Shown: positions 7,523-15,369, numbered from the stretch's first letter. The stretch: 16,781 nt of DNA from an uncultured Actinomycetes bacterium (GCA_903922325.1 CAIXTG010000191.1:1-16781), one strand, 5' to 3'. The notes: generated from the sequence alone by a model not told the origin. Program-made: numbers and translations.

Positions 7523-8343
7523 TTAATCGTGATTTAGTAAAGGCCGCACTTGCTGAAGATTTAGCCGGGGGAGTAGATGTGACTTCGGTTTCAACTATAG
7601 GTGCTGATGCCGAGCTGCAGGCAGAATTTGTAGCACGTGAATCTGGCGTGGTTGTTGGTATTGAAATGGCTAAAGCTGTTTTGACTGAAGTCGCAGTTAC
7701 TGGCATTGAAGTTCTAGTAGCCGAAGGTGCTTTCGTTAAAGCCGGAGATGTCCTAATTAGAGTTTCCGGAAATGCGCGTGCAATTTTATTAGCTGAACGT
7801 ACCGCACTGAATTTCCTAGGTCACTTATCTGGCATTGCTACGTTAACTAACCAATGGGTTAAAGCCATTGCTGGCACCAAGTGCGAAATTCGTGATACCC
7901 GAAAAACAACACCGGGCTGGCGCGAATTAGAAAAGTTTGCGGTTCGCATGGGCGGTGGCACTAATCATCGAATGTCACTATCTGATGCAGCTCTGATTAA
8001 GGACAATCACATTGCCGCAGCAGGTGGCGTGAAAGCAGCGTTTAGCGCCGTTCGCAGCGCCTTTCCAACTGCACCGATTGAGATTGAAGTTGATACTTTG
8101 GAACAGTTAGCCGAAGTTCTGCCGCTAAAGCCAGATTTAGTACTACTCGACAATATGACAACTGAACAATGTCGAGCAGCTGTTTCACTGGTCAATGGGC
8201 AAACTAAGTTAGAGGCATCTGGCGGCATCACACTAGATCTAGCTCGCTCATATGCCGAAACCGGCGTTGACTACCTAGCGATTGGTGCGCTTACACATTC
8301 GGCAAAGAATTTCGATATCGGCCTCGACGTAAGGAGCAAATAA
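7519..8343 (+). CDS. nadC: nicotinate-nucleotide pyrophosphorylase (carboxylating)
   Basis: Quinolinate phosphoribosyltransferase: converts quinolinate and PRPP to nicotinate mononucleotide, CO2 and PPi. The 274 aa length is typical. The N-terminal domain contains EDLAGGVDVTSVSTI and ALNFLGHLSGIAT. The barrel carries IRDTRKTTPGWRELEKFAV with R125, R128 and K129 for substrate binding, then GGGTNHRMSLSDAALIKDNH with K161 and H164. EIEVDTLEQL, DLVLLDNM, LEASGGI and VDYLAIGALTHS are the phosphate-binding end of the barrel. The start codon overlaps the nadB stop (ATGA), with a GGTG-containing stretch as possible weak ribosome binding site. The 3' end contains the Shine-Dalgarno of coaX. The pairing with nadB supports a de novo aspartate route to NAD. 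Confidence 0.97.
   Translation: MINRDLVKAALAEDLAGGVDVTSVSTIGADAELQAEFVARESGVVVGIEMAKAVLTEVAVTGIEVLVAEGAFVKAGDVLIRVSGNARAILLAERTALNFLGHLSGIATLTNQWVKAIAGTKCEIRDTRKTTPGWRELEKFAVRMGGGTNHRMSLSDAALIKDNHIAAAGGVKAAFSAVRSAFPTAPIEIEVDTLEQLAEVLPLKPDLVLLDNMTTEQCRAAVSLVNGQTKLEASGGITLDLARSYAETGVDYLAIGALTHSAKNFDIGLDVRSK
8331..8336 (+). promoter_or_regulatory. ribosome binding site of coaX
   Basis: AAGGAG inside the last codons of nadC, 9 bases before the coaX ATG at 8346. It supports that start. Confidence 0.7.
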
Positions 8344-8345
8344 AT

Positions 8346-9110
8346 ATGTTGTTAACTGTAGATGTTGGTAATACCAATACCGTATTAGGAATTTTCGAAG
8401 GTGCGAATTTAACTCAATCATGGCGAGTCAAGACCGACCCACGTAACACAGCTGATGAACTTTGGTTGCAATACGAAGCGCTAGTTTCGGAATATGACTT
8501 AACCGGCTTAGCAATATGCAGCACTGTTCCTGCAACCCTACGCGAGCTGCGTCGCATGATCGCTGATTATTTTGAAGATGTGCCAACAACCATCGTTGAG
8601 CCAGGTATCAAAACCGGAGTTCCACTATTGGTTGATAATCCAAAAGAAATTGGCGCTGACCGAATTGTAAATACCTTAGCCGCTCATACTTTATTTGGCG
8701 GCCCAGCGATCGTGGTTGATTTTGGAACTTCGACAAATTTCGATGTGGTTTCACCAACTGGCGAATTTTTAGGCGGCGCACTCGCACCCGGTATTGAAAT
8801 CTCAGTTGAGGCACTGGCTGCCAGAGCGGCACAACTTCGTAAAGTCGAATTAGTTCTACCTAAATCGGTAATTGGCAAAAACACTGTTGAAGCGCTGCAA
8901 TCTGGAACTATCTATGGCTTTGCTGGCCAAGTTGATGGTTTGGTAAATCGCATTTCCGAAGAACTCGCATTGAGCTACAGCGATACGCCAACCGTTGTTG
9001 CAACTGGCGGCCTGGCGCCCTTAATTTTGGGCGTTTCCGAGACGATTGATGAACACGAACCAGATCTAACGTTGATCGGTTTGCGTCTGATTCACGAGCG
9101 CAATCAGTAG
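8346..9110 (+). CDS. coaX: type III pantothenate kinase
   Basis: Phosphorylates pantothenate with ATP, the first committed step to coenzyme A; it uses the product of panC four genes earlier. The protein is 254 aa, normal for CoaX. The ASKHA fold is shown by the phosphate-1 motif LLTVDVGNTNT with D6, the pantothenate-binding GADR (103-106), the phosphate-2 motif DFGTSTNFDVV beginning at D125, GGALAPGIEIS, and the adenosine motif VVATGGLAPLI near the C-terminus. The usual GTAT of phosphate-2 reads GTST here, a mild change. It follows nadC by 2 bases. Conserved actinobacterial synteny (panC ... coaX, lysS) supports the call. No membrane segments. Confidence 0.95.
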   Translation: MLLTVDVGNTNTVLGIFEGANLTQSWRVKTDPRNTADELWLQYEALVSEYDLTGLAICSTVPATLRELRRMIADYFEDVPTTIVEPGIKTGVPLLVDNPKEIGADRIVNTLAAHTLFGGPAIVVDFGTSTNFDVVSPTGEFLGGALAPGIEISVEALAARAAQLRKVELVLPKSVIGKNTVEALQSGTIYGFAGQVDGLVNRISEELALSYSDTPTVVATGGLAPLILGVSETIDEHEPDLTLIGLRLIHERNQ

Positions 9111-9120
9111 CAGTTAGACT
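9091..9120 (+). promoter_or_regulatory. possible promoter before lysS
   Basis: TTCACG (9091-9096) and TAGACT (9115-9120) are separated by 18 bases and resemble the -35 and -10 of an actinobacterial housekeeping promoter. The -10 ends 9 bases before the lysS ATG, and no Shine-Dalgarno lies in the 19-bp gap after coaX. The lysS message could therefore begin at or very near its start codon. The -35 lies inside the end of coaX. This is a pattern match only. Confidence 0.35.
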
Positions 9121-9129
9121 GCACTTCTT

Positions 9130-10635
9130 ATGAGCGAGCAGACCCCAGTTATCGGTGAAGATCTACCTGAGCAATTACGCATCCGCCGCGAAAAGCGTGC
9201 CGACTTAATTGCCCAAGGCATCGAGCCATACCCAGTTGCAGTTGCTCGCACTAAGTCACTTAGCGAAATTCGTACTAAGTACCAAGCGCTAGAAACTGAT
9301 ACCGCCACCGGTGATATTGAAAGTTTGACTGGCCGCATTATCTTTAAGCGCGATACCGGCAAGCTCTGCTTCGCAACGCTGCGCGAGGGTGATGGCACTG
9401 AACTACAAGCAATGTTCTCACTCGACAAAGTTGGCGAAGATTCAATTAACGCTTGGAAGACGCAGATAGATCTGGGCGACATTGTTAGTGTTACTGGCGA
9501 GATTATTACTTCAAAGCGTGGCGAACTTTCGATTTTGGCTAATTCTTGGCAACTTGCGTCAAAATCATTGCGCCCGTTACCTAATGAACATAATCCACTT
9601 TCTGAAGAAACTCGCGTCCGCATGCGTTATGTAGATTTAATTGTGCGACCTGAGGCTCGAGTAACAGCGCGCATGCGTCCGGCTGTCATGCGTTCATTAC
9701 GTCAAACATTCCACGAGCGTGACTTCATTGAAGTCGAAACTCCAATGTTGCAAGTTCAACATGGTGGCGCAGCCGCTCGTCCGTTTAAATCATTTAGTAA
9801 TGCCTACGACATGGATCTCTTTTTGCGTATCGCACCAGAGCTTTTCCTAAAGCGTTGCGTTGTAGGTGGCATCGAACGAGTATTTGAAATTAACCGCAAT
9901 TTCCGTAACGAAGGCGCTGACTCGTCTCACTCACCAGAATTTGCCATGATCGAGAGTTATCAGTCATATGGTGACTGGCGTTCAATTGCTGAACTAACTC
10001 AATCTCTTATTCAAAATGCCGCAATGGCTGTTGCAGGCTCACTTCTGGTCACTCATCAAGATGGCCGTCAAATAGATTTCAGTGGAAAGTGGCGCGAAAT
10101 ATCGCTATATGACGCGATTTCCGAAGGTGCGGGCGAAACCGTAACTGCGCTAACGCCAATGGAAGATCTAAAGCGCATCGCCACGAAGTTAGGTTTGAAA
10201 ATTGATCCGGCTTGGATTGCGGGTAAGTTAGCTGAAGAAATTTTTGAGCATGTTGCTAAAGATCAGTTAATCGAACCAACTTTCGTAATGGGTTTCCCAG
10301 TTGATACTTCGCCACTAGTTCGCGCACATCGCGAAACTCCTGGCGTTGCTGAAAAGTGGGATCTCTACGTTGAAGGTTTTGAATTAGCAACTGGCTATTC
10401 CGAACTTATTGACCCAGTTATTCAACGTGATCGGTTAGTTGAGCAAGCTCGCCTTGGCGCTAAGGGTGATGTTGAAGCAATGCAAGTTGATGAAGATTTC
10501 TTACGTGCGATGGAATTTGGAATGCCGCCAATGGGTGGCATGGGTATGGGCGTAGATCGTTTGCTAATGGCGTTAACGGGGCTAGGAATTCGCGAAACAA
10601 TATTGTTCCCATTAGTTAAGCCGGAGATTGAGTAA
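9130..10635 (+). CDS. lysS: lysyl-tRNA synthetase, class II
   Basis: Charges tRNA-Lys with lysine in the cytoplasm. At 501 aa it has the standard bacterial length without the N-terminal membrane (MprF-like) domain of mycobacterial LysX. The N-terminal OB-fold anticodon-binding domain covers roughly residues 55-165 (SLTGRIIFKRDTGKLCFATL and following). The catalytic core shows HGGAAARPF, motif 2 with FRNEGADSSHSPEFAMIE (258-275), and motif 3 with GMGMGVDRLLMALTG, including the ATP-binding arginine R477. GMPPMGGMGMG and GFELATGYSEL are specific to LysRS among class II enzymes. It lies 19 bp after coaX with no visible ribosome binding site. Its stop shares a base with the next gene's start (TAATG). 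Confidence 0.97.
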   Translation: MSEQTPVIGEDLPEQLRIRREKRADLIAQGIEPYPVAVARTKSLSEIRTKYQALETDTATGDIESLTGRIIFKRDTGKLCFATLREGDGTELQAMFSLDKVGEDSINAWKTQIDLGDIVSVTGEIITSKRGELSILANSWQLASKSLRPLPNEHNPLSEETRVRMRYVDLIVRPEARVTARMRPAVMRSLRQTFHERDFIEVETPMLQVQHGGAAARPFKSFSNAYDMDLFLRIAPELFLKRCVVGGIERVFEINRNFRNEGADSSHSPEFAMIESYQSYGDWRSIAELTQSLIQNAAMAVAGSLLVTHQDGRQIDFSGKWREISLYDAISEGAGETVTALTPMEDLKRIATKLGLKIDPAWIAGKLAEEIFEHVAKDQLIEPTFVMGFPVDTSPLVRAHRETPGVAEKWDLYVEGFELATGYSELIDPVIQRDRLVEQARLGAKGDVEAMQVDEDFLRAMEFGMPPMGGMGMGVDRLLMALTGLGIRETILFPLVKPEIE

Positions 10636-11129
10636 TGATCGAAGTTCGACCGGCTCGCACTAGTGACATTAAAGGCATTCATAATTTAATTGCTAACTTT
10701 GCTTCCGACGGTCGCATGCTACAAAAAGAAACTGTGACCCTCTATGAGAGCGTGCAAGAATTCATGGTTGCAGTTGAAGATGGAGTAGTAGTTGGTTGCG
10801 GTGCCCTGCACGTGCTCTGGGAAGATTTAGCCGAGGTTCGCTCGGTTGCAATTAATGAAAACTTGCGTGGCAAAGGAATCGGTAATCAAATTCTGGAACG
10901 AATTATTGATCGTGCTCGCGAACTCGGTTTGGCTAGAATTTTCTGTTTAACTTTTGAAACCAAATTCTTTGGCCGACATGGTTTTGAAGAAATTCAAGGC
11001 ACCCCAGTTGAGCCCGAGGTCTACGCTCAATTACTTAAGTCTTATGACTCTGGTGTGGCTGAATTCCTTGACCTCGAATCAGTTAAGCCAAATACCTTGG
11101 GCAATACCCGAATGCTTAAAATTCTCTAA
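10635..11129 (+). CDS. argA: amino-acid N-acetyltransferase (N-acetylglutamate synthase), single-domain type
   Basis: A 164-residue GNAT-fold enzyme that resembles the single-domain N-acetylglutamate synthase of Mycobacterium tuberculosis (Rv2747), which acetylates glutamate as the first step of arginine synthesis. Shared landmarks recalled from that protein are VRPARTSDI at the N-terminus, TLYESVQEF, VVGCGALHVLWEDLAEVRSVA, the acetyl-CoA loop LRGKGIG with R78-G83, FCLTFETKFFGRHGFEEI, GTPVEPEVY, and the C-terminal SYDSGVAEFLDL ... VKPNTLGNTRM. The classical E. coli ArgA has an additional kinase-like domain that is absent here. It is translationally coupled to lysS by a one-base overlap (TAATG), not located in an arg operon. 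The family assignment is strong; glutamate as the physiological substrate is inferred from the mycobacterial enzyme. Confidence 0.85.
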   Translation: MIEVRPARTSDIKGIHNLIANFASDGRMLQKETVTLYESVQEFMVAVEDGVVVGCGALHVLWEDLAEVRSVAINENLRGKGIGNQILERIIDRARELGLARIFCLTFETKFFGRHGFEEIQGTPVEPEVYAQLLKSYDSGVAEFLDLESVKPNTLGNTRMLKIL

Positions 11130-11231
11130 AGCTGGCCCAACTTTGCAACCCGACCAGGGCATAAATTGTGGTCCAGGCTGGTTATAACTGGCATATCTAG
11201 TGCGTAAATTAGGCCCAAAAGCCACCTCGCG

Positions 11232-11256
11232 AGCCTGACCCCTCTGGCATTAGGCT
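11232..11256 (+). repeat. inverted repeat in the clpC upstream region, overlapping a candidate -10
   Basis: The 157-bp gap between argA and clpC (11130-11286) holds no gene. It contains an imperfect inverted repeat, AGCCTGA (11232-11238) and TTAGGCT (11250-11256), 7 pairs with one G-T wobble and an 11-base loop. The right arm includes TAGGCT (11251-11256), a common actinobacterial -10 hexamer placed 30 bases before clpC; no good -35 is seen. Two 8-base perfect palindromes lie nearby: GTTATAAC (11181-11188) and CTCGCGAG (11226-11233). No T-run follows the repeat, so it does not look like a terminator. I see no HAIR (HspR) or ClgR box. A repressor site is possible but not demonstrated. Confidence 0.4.
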
Positions 11257-11271
11257 AAGCGAGATACGAAT

Positions 11272-11278
11272 AAAGGAG
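11272..11278 (+). promoter_or_regulatory. ribosome binding site of clpC
   Basis: AAAGGAG, 8 bases before the clpC ATG at 11287. This is one of the best Shine-Dalgarno matches in the window and suggests strong translation. Confidence 0.75.
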
Positions 11279-11286
11279 TACCGCCC

Positions 11287-13788
11287 ATGTTTGAGCGTTT
11301 TACCGACCGTGCCCGCCGGGTTGTTGTTCTAGCCCAAGAAGAAGCACGCATGCTCAATCACAACTACATCGGCACCGAGCACATTCTGCTTGGTCTGATT
11401 CATGAAGGCGAAGGCGTCGCTGCTAAAGCGATGGAAGGCATGGGCATCTCACTCGAAGCCGTGCGTGCACAAGTTGAAGAAATTATTGGTCAAGGTCAGC
11501 AAGCACCAAGTGGACATATTCCATTTACTCCTCGCGCTAAGAAAGTTCTAGAACTTTCACTGCGCGAAGCGTTGCAACTTGGACATAACTACATCGGTAC
11601 CGAACATATTTTGCTTGGTTTGATTCGCGAAGGTGAAGGCGTAGCTGCACAAGTATTAGTAAAACTCGGCGCAGATTTAAATCGGGTTCGTCAACAAGTT
11701 ATTCAATTACTTTCTGGCTACCAAGGCAAAGAAGCAGTTGCTGCAAATGGCCCAGCCGAAGGAACTCCATCAACTTCATTAGTTCTTGATCAATTTGGTC
11801 GCAACTTAACTCAAGCTGCGCGCGAAGGAAAACTTGATCCAGTGATCGGTCGCGAATTAGAGATCGAACGTGTTATGCAGGTTCTTTCTCGTCGTACTAA
11901 GAACAATCCAGTATTAATCGGCGAGCCAGGCGTTGGTAAAACTGCAGTTGTCGAAGGTTTAGCACAAGCAATTGTTAAGAACGATGTACCTGAAACCCTT
12001 AAGGATAAGCAACTTTATTCACTTGATTTAGGCGCGCTAGTTGCTGGTTCTCGCTACCGTGGTGATTTTGAAGAGCGTTTGAAGAAAGTTCTGAAAGAAA
12101 TCAAAACTCGCGGCGACATCATTCTCTTCATCGATGAGATTCATACTTTGGTTGGAGCGGGTGCGGCTGAAGGCGCAATTGATGCAGCTAGCATTTTGAA
12201 GCCAATGCTTGCTCGTGGCGAACTACAGACAATTGGCGCAACCACACTTGATGAATATCGCAAGCACCTTGAAAAAGATGCCGCCCTTGAACGTCGCTTT
12301 CAGCCAATTCAAGTTAAAGAACCTTCAGTTGCGCACACCATTGAAATTCTTAAAGGCCTACGCGATCGCTACGAAACCCATCACCGCGTATCAATTACCG
12401 ACGGTGCTCTAGCAGCAGCTGCGAACATGGCAGATCGTTATGTTTCAGATCGTTTCTTGCCAGATAAGGCAATTGATCTAATTGACGAAGCCGGGTCACG
12501 CTTGCGCATTAAGCGCATGACAGCTCCTGCTGAACTTCGTGAATTCGATGAAAAGATCGCTGCTGCTCGCAAAGATAAAGAGTCAGCAATTGATGGCCAA
12601 GATTTCGAAAAGGCCGCATCTTTCCGCGATCTTGAAAAAACTCTTTCTACTGAAAAAGCTGAAGCTGAAAAGAATTGGAAAGCTACCGATCTCGATAAGG
12701 TGACTGAAGTTGATGAGGAACTCATCGCTCAGGTTCTATCTATCGCAACTGGTATTCCAGTATTTAAGTTAACTGAAGAAGAAACCGCTCGTTTGCTGCG
12801 CATGGAAGATGAACTGCACAAGCGCGTAATCGGACAAGATCAAGCGATCAAGGCTTTGTCACAAGCAATTCGCCGTACTCGTGCGGGTCTGAAAGATCCA
12901 AAGCGCCCAGGTGGTTCATTTATTTTCGCCGGCCCTTCAGGTGTTGGTAAAACTGAACTTTCGCGCACCCTTGCTTCATTCTTATTTGGTGATGCTGATG
13001 CGTTGATTCAACTTGATATGTCTGAATATTCTGAGCGCCACACAGCCTCTCGTTTATTTGGTGCGCCTCCCGGATATGTTGGTTATGACGAGGGTGGTCA
13101 ATTAACTGAGAAAGTTCGTCGTCGCCCATTCTCAGTAGTGCTCTTCGATGAAATCGAAAAAGCGCACCCAGATATCTTCAACTCGCTTTTGCAAGTTCTC
13201 GAAGATGGTCGTCTAACCGACTCACAAGGTCGCGTAGTTGATTTCAAGAACACCGTAATCATTATGACTACCAACTTAGGCACTAAAGATATTTCAAAGG
13301 GTGCCGGTCTTGGTTTTGCGAACTCATCTGATGATCTTTCAAATTACGAGCGCATGAAGGCAAAAGTTGGCGATGAACTCAAGTCGCACTTCCGCCCAGA
13401 ATTCCTAAACCGGATTGATGACATCGTGGTATTCCATCAACTACATAAGGATGAAATCATTCAGATCGTTGATCTAATGATTGCTTCCCTTGATGAGCGA
13501 CTAAAGGCAAAAGATATGGGCATCGAGCTAACTCAAGCAGCTAAGGATCTACTTGCTGCGCGCGGCTATGACCCACTTCTTGGTGCACGCCCGTTGCGTC
13601 GCACAATTCAACGCGAAATCGAAGATTCACTCTCAGAGCGCATCTTGTTTAGCGAATTGAAAGCTGGCGAAATTATTGTGGTTGATGTTGAAGGCGAAGG
13701 CGCTGATGCGAAATTCACTTTCACTGGTTCGCCAAAAGCGATTACACCAGATTCACCAGAAGATTTAGCGCAAACACCTACCGCTTAA
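11287..13788 (+). CDS. clpC: ATP-dependent Clp protease ATP-binding subunit ClpC
   Basis: Hsp100 unfoldase that feeds proteins into the ClpP chamber. The 833 aa length fits actinobacterial ClpC1. Two N-terminal repeats are obvious in protein and DNA: NYIGTEHILLGLI occurs near residue 26 and again 75 residues later, followed by HEGEGVAAKA and REGEGVAAQV. AAA-1 has Walker A GEPGVGKT (212-219) and Walker B ILFIDE (279-284). A middle domain contains a UVR-like segment (about 419-453, EFDEKIAAAR ... DFEKAASFRDLE), which separates ClpC from ClpB. AAA-2 has Walker A GPSGVGKT (549-556), Walker B VVLFDE ending at E622, and a C-terminal D2-small domain with GARPLRRTIQREIED. The actinobacterial position after lysS is kept, but lsr2, normally between them, is missing. 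It ends 13 bp from a convergent gene with no strong terminator. Confidence 0.97.
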   Translation: MFERFTDRARRVVVLAQEEARMLNHNYIGTEHILLGLIHEGEGVAAKAMEGMGISLEAVRAQVEEIIGQGQQAPSGHIPFTPRAKKVLELSLREALQLGHNYIGTEHILLGLIREGEGVAAQVLVKLGADLNRVRQQVIQLLSGYQGKEAVAANGPAEGTPSTSLVLDQFGRNLTQAAREGKLDPVIGRELEIERVMQVLSRRTKNNPVLIGEPGVGKTAVVEGLAQAIVKNDVPETLKDKQLYSLDLGALVAGSRYRGDFEERLKKVLKEIKTRGDIILFIDEIHTLVGAGAAEGAIDAASILKPMLARGELQTIGATTLDEYRKHLEKDAALERRFQPIQVKEPSVAHTIEILKGLRDRYETHHRVSITDGALAAAANMADRYVSDRFLPDKAIDLIDEAGSRLRIKRMTAPAELREFDEKIAAARKDKESAIDGQDFEKAASFRDLEKTLSTEKAEAEKNWKATDLDKVTEVDEELIAQVLSIATGIPVFKLTEEETARLLRMEDELHKRVIGQDQAIKALSQAIRRTRAGLKDPKRPGGSFIFAGPSGVGKTELSRTLASFLFGDADALIQLDMSEYSERHTASRLFGAPPGYVGYDEGGQLTEKVRRRPFSVVLFDEIEKAHPDIFNSLLQVLEDGRLTDSQGRVVDFKNTVIIMTTNLGTKDISKGAGLGFANSSDDLSNYERMKAKVGDELKSHFRPEFLNRIDDIVVFHQLHKDEIIQIVDLMIASLDERLKAKDMGIELTQAAKDLLAARGYDPLLGARPLRRTIQREIEDSLSERILFSELKAGEIIVVDVEGEGADAKFTFTGSPKAITPDSPEDLAQTPTA

Positions 13789-13801
13789 TCTTTAGTTGTT
13801 T

Positions 13802-14272
13802 CTAACTACCCAGCTGTTTTAACGCTTCTCCGCTAACGCGGTAAACGGTCCATTCATCCATGGCAATTGCGCCTTGCGATTTATAGAACTCAATTGCTGG
13901 TGTATTCCAATCGAGCACCCACCATTGGAAACGACCATAGCCGCGCTCGTTACAGATTGCAGCTAAGTGCTTAAGCATCGCTAAGCCAAACCCGTTTCCT
14001 CGGAATTCAGGTTTGATGTACAGATCTTCGAGGTAAATGCCATGCTTGCCCTGCCAAGTTGAAAAGTTAAGAAACCAAATTGCCATTCCGACAACTTCAC
14101 CGTCAAGGTCAGCAATTGAGCAGAAAACTTTTGGCTCATCGGCAAAAAGTGCTGCGCCAATTTCAGCTTCATTAGTTTCAACTTGCTCGGGGGCTTTTTC
14201 ATATAACGCAAGATCATGAATCAATTGCATGATGGCTGGCAAATCAGCTTTAGTGGCTGGGCGAATTAACAT
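13802..14272 (-). CDS. GNAT family acetyltransferase, SSAT-like (diamine/thialysine acetyltransferase family)
   Basis: A 156-residue single-domain GNAT enzyme. It resembles spermidine/spermine N1-acetyltransferase and thialysine acetyltransferases: MLIRPATKADL at the N-terminus, LALYEKAPEQV, WQGKHGIYLEDLYI, the acetyl-CoA loop EFRGNGFG (89-96), WWVLDWNTPAIEFYKSQGA, and the conserved C-terminal tyrosine Y130 that usually acts as general acid. Substrates in this family include polyamines, thialysine and other primary amines, so the substrate is not determined. The start ATG (14272) overlaps the end of nagA by 7 bases, so it is expressed with nagA; a GGAGAG stretch (14287-14292) lies 14 bases upstream. 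The overlap makes an amino-sugar or peptidoglycan-derived amine a possible substrate, which is speculation. Its 3' end faces clpC. Confidence 0.8.
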   Translation of the reverse strand: MLIRPATKADLPAIMQLIHDLALYEKAPEQVETNEAEIGAALFADEPKVFCSIADLDGEVVGMAIWFLNFSTWQGKHGIYLEDLYIKPEFRGNGFGLAMLKHLAAICNERGYGRFQWWVLDWNTPAIEFYKSQGAIAMDEWTVYRVSGEALKQLGS

Positions 14273-15363
14273 TTGATTGGTGTGATCTCTCCGTTTTTAG
14301 CTAAATGATTTAGAAAACCACTTTTGCCAACTGCAATTTCGCCTAAATCAGAACGGCCTAAAATCAAAGCGGGCAGCGTTGAAGCGGCATGGACTGCTTC
14401 AGTAATGCTTATTCCGATCTCATTTAAGGCGTGGTTAAAGGCTTTTGCCATCGTCAAAGTACTTCCGGCCAGTGAACCATTTGAGGCCAATCGAGCCACG
14501 CCATCTTTAACGGTTACTTCTAGATTTGCGATTTTGTACGTGCCATCAGTTGAACCAGCTGCAGACATAGCATCGGTAACCATCACTATACGATTTGGCG
14601 CAGCTTCAAATACATTACGCACGATATTTGTGGCGACATGTTCGCCGTCGAGAATCAACTCCAGGCTTACGCGCAACTCACTTAAGACAGCAGAATTCAT
14701 GGTGCCCGGGCCGTCAACAACTTTTGGCATGGCATTATTGAAATGAGTAACGACACTGGCGCCACGATCTATCGCAGCTTGAGCCGTTGCAGCATCTGAT
14801 TGCGAGTGACCGATTGCTGCAATTACCCCAGATTTTGCTAAATACTCAATTACTTCTAGCGCGCCATCGAGTTCAGGTGCGATGGTGATCATCTTAATGA
14901 AACCTTGACCAGCATCAAGCAAAGTTTGAACTTCAGCAATAGTTGGGGTGCGCAAAAGATTAGGGTCGTGTGCTCCACAGCGAGCGTGTGAAAGATATGG
15001 ACCCTCTAAATGAATACCGGCAATTTCTCCGCGCTGGGCAAACGGAACCAATCGCTTGATCTGTGAAATTAGATTTTCAATTGGCTCGGTGACCAAACTG
15101 GCTAATCCAGCTACGGTACCGCCAGCGCGATGAGTAGCAATTACTTGCTCAATTTCTGAATCTGTCAGACTGCCAAAATATTCGCCACCGCCGCCGTGAC
15201 AATGAATATCTACGAAACCTGGGATCAAAATTCCTTCGTAGCGAAAGTCATATTCTGGGGTTGTTCCAGTATTTATGGAACGAATTAGGCCATCTTCGAT
15301 CTCTAGCCATACCTCTTTCTGCAGTTCTTGATCGATAAGCACAGTGGCTGCAGAGATGATCAC
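14266..15363 (-). CDS. nagA: N-acetylglucosamine-6-phosphate deacetylase
   Basis: Removes acetate from GlcNAc-6-phosphate to give glucosamine-6-phosphate, in amino-sugar catabolism and cell-wall recycling. This amidohydrolase has 365 aa, slightly short of the usual 380-400. Metal and catalytic residues are visible: H54 and H56 in DIHCHGGGG, E120 in GIHLEGP, H186 in IGHS, H207 in THFNNAMPK, and the catalytic aspartate D264 in MVTDAMSAAG. SLAGSTLTMAKAFNHAL is the family's C-terminal signature. Near the end, GKSGFLNHL replaces the usual GK.ADLVVL, yet the frame stays intact to the TAA. The start is GTG at 15363, directly preceded by an in-frame TAA and with no Shine-Dalgarno; a good promoter positions the message start at this codon. 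It is divergent from murQ, whose product makes its substrate. Confidence 0.95.
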   Translation of the reverse strand: MIISAATVLIDQELQKEVWLEIEDGLIRSINTGTTPEYDFRYEGILIPGFVDIHCHGGGGEYFGSLTDSEIEQVIATHRAGGTVAGLASLVTEPIENLISQIKRLVPFAQRGEIAGIHLEGPYLSHARCGAHDPNLLRTPTIAEVQTLLDAGQGFIKMITIAPELDGALEVIEYLAKSGVIAAIGHSQSDAATAQAAIDRGASVVTHFNNAMPKVVDGPGTMNSAVLSELRVSLELILDGEHVATNIVRNVFEAAPNRIVMVTDAMSAAGSTDGTYKIANLEVTVKDGVARLASNGSLAGSTLTMAKAFNHALNEIGISITEAVHAASTLPALILGRSDLGEIAVGKSGFLNHLAKNGEITPIKC

Positions 15364-15369
15364 TTAGCA

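Noticed and set aside
11130..11190. Terminator after argA
   Set aside because: ACCAG and CTGGT (11153-11182) could pair, but with 5 base pairs, a 20-base loop and no T-run.
11359..11650. Direct DNA repeat about 225 bases apart near the clpC start
   Set aside because: This is the tandem Clp N-domain repeat common to the whole ClpC family, not a mobile or recent duplication.
13793..13808. Small hairpin TAGTT / AACTA between convergent clpC and the acetyltransferase gene
   Set aside because: Only 5 AT-rich pairs and no T-run in either direction; too weak to call a terminator.
13830..13841. CCGC-TAAC-GCGG hairpin just beyond the clpC end
   Set aside because: Four pairs, inside the coding end of the opposite gene, with no T-run after it.
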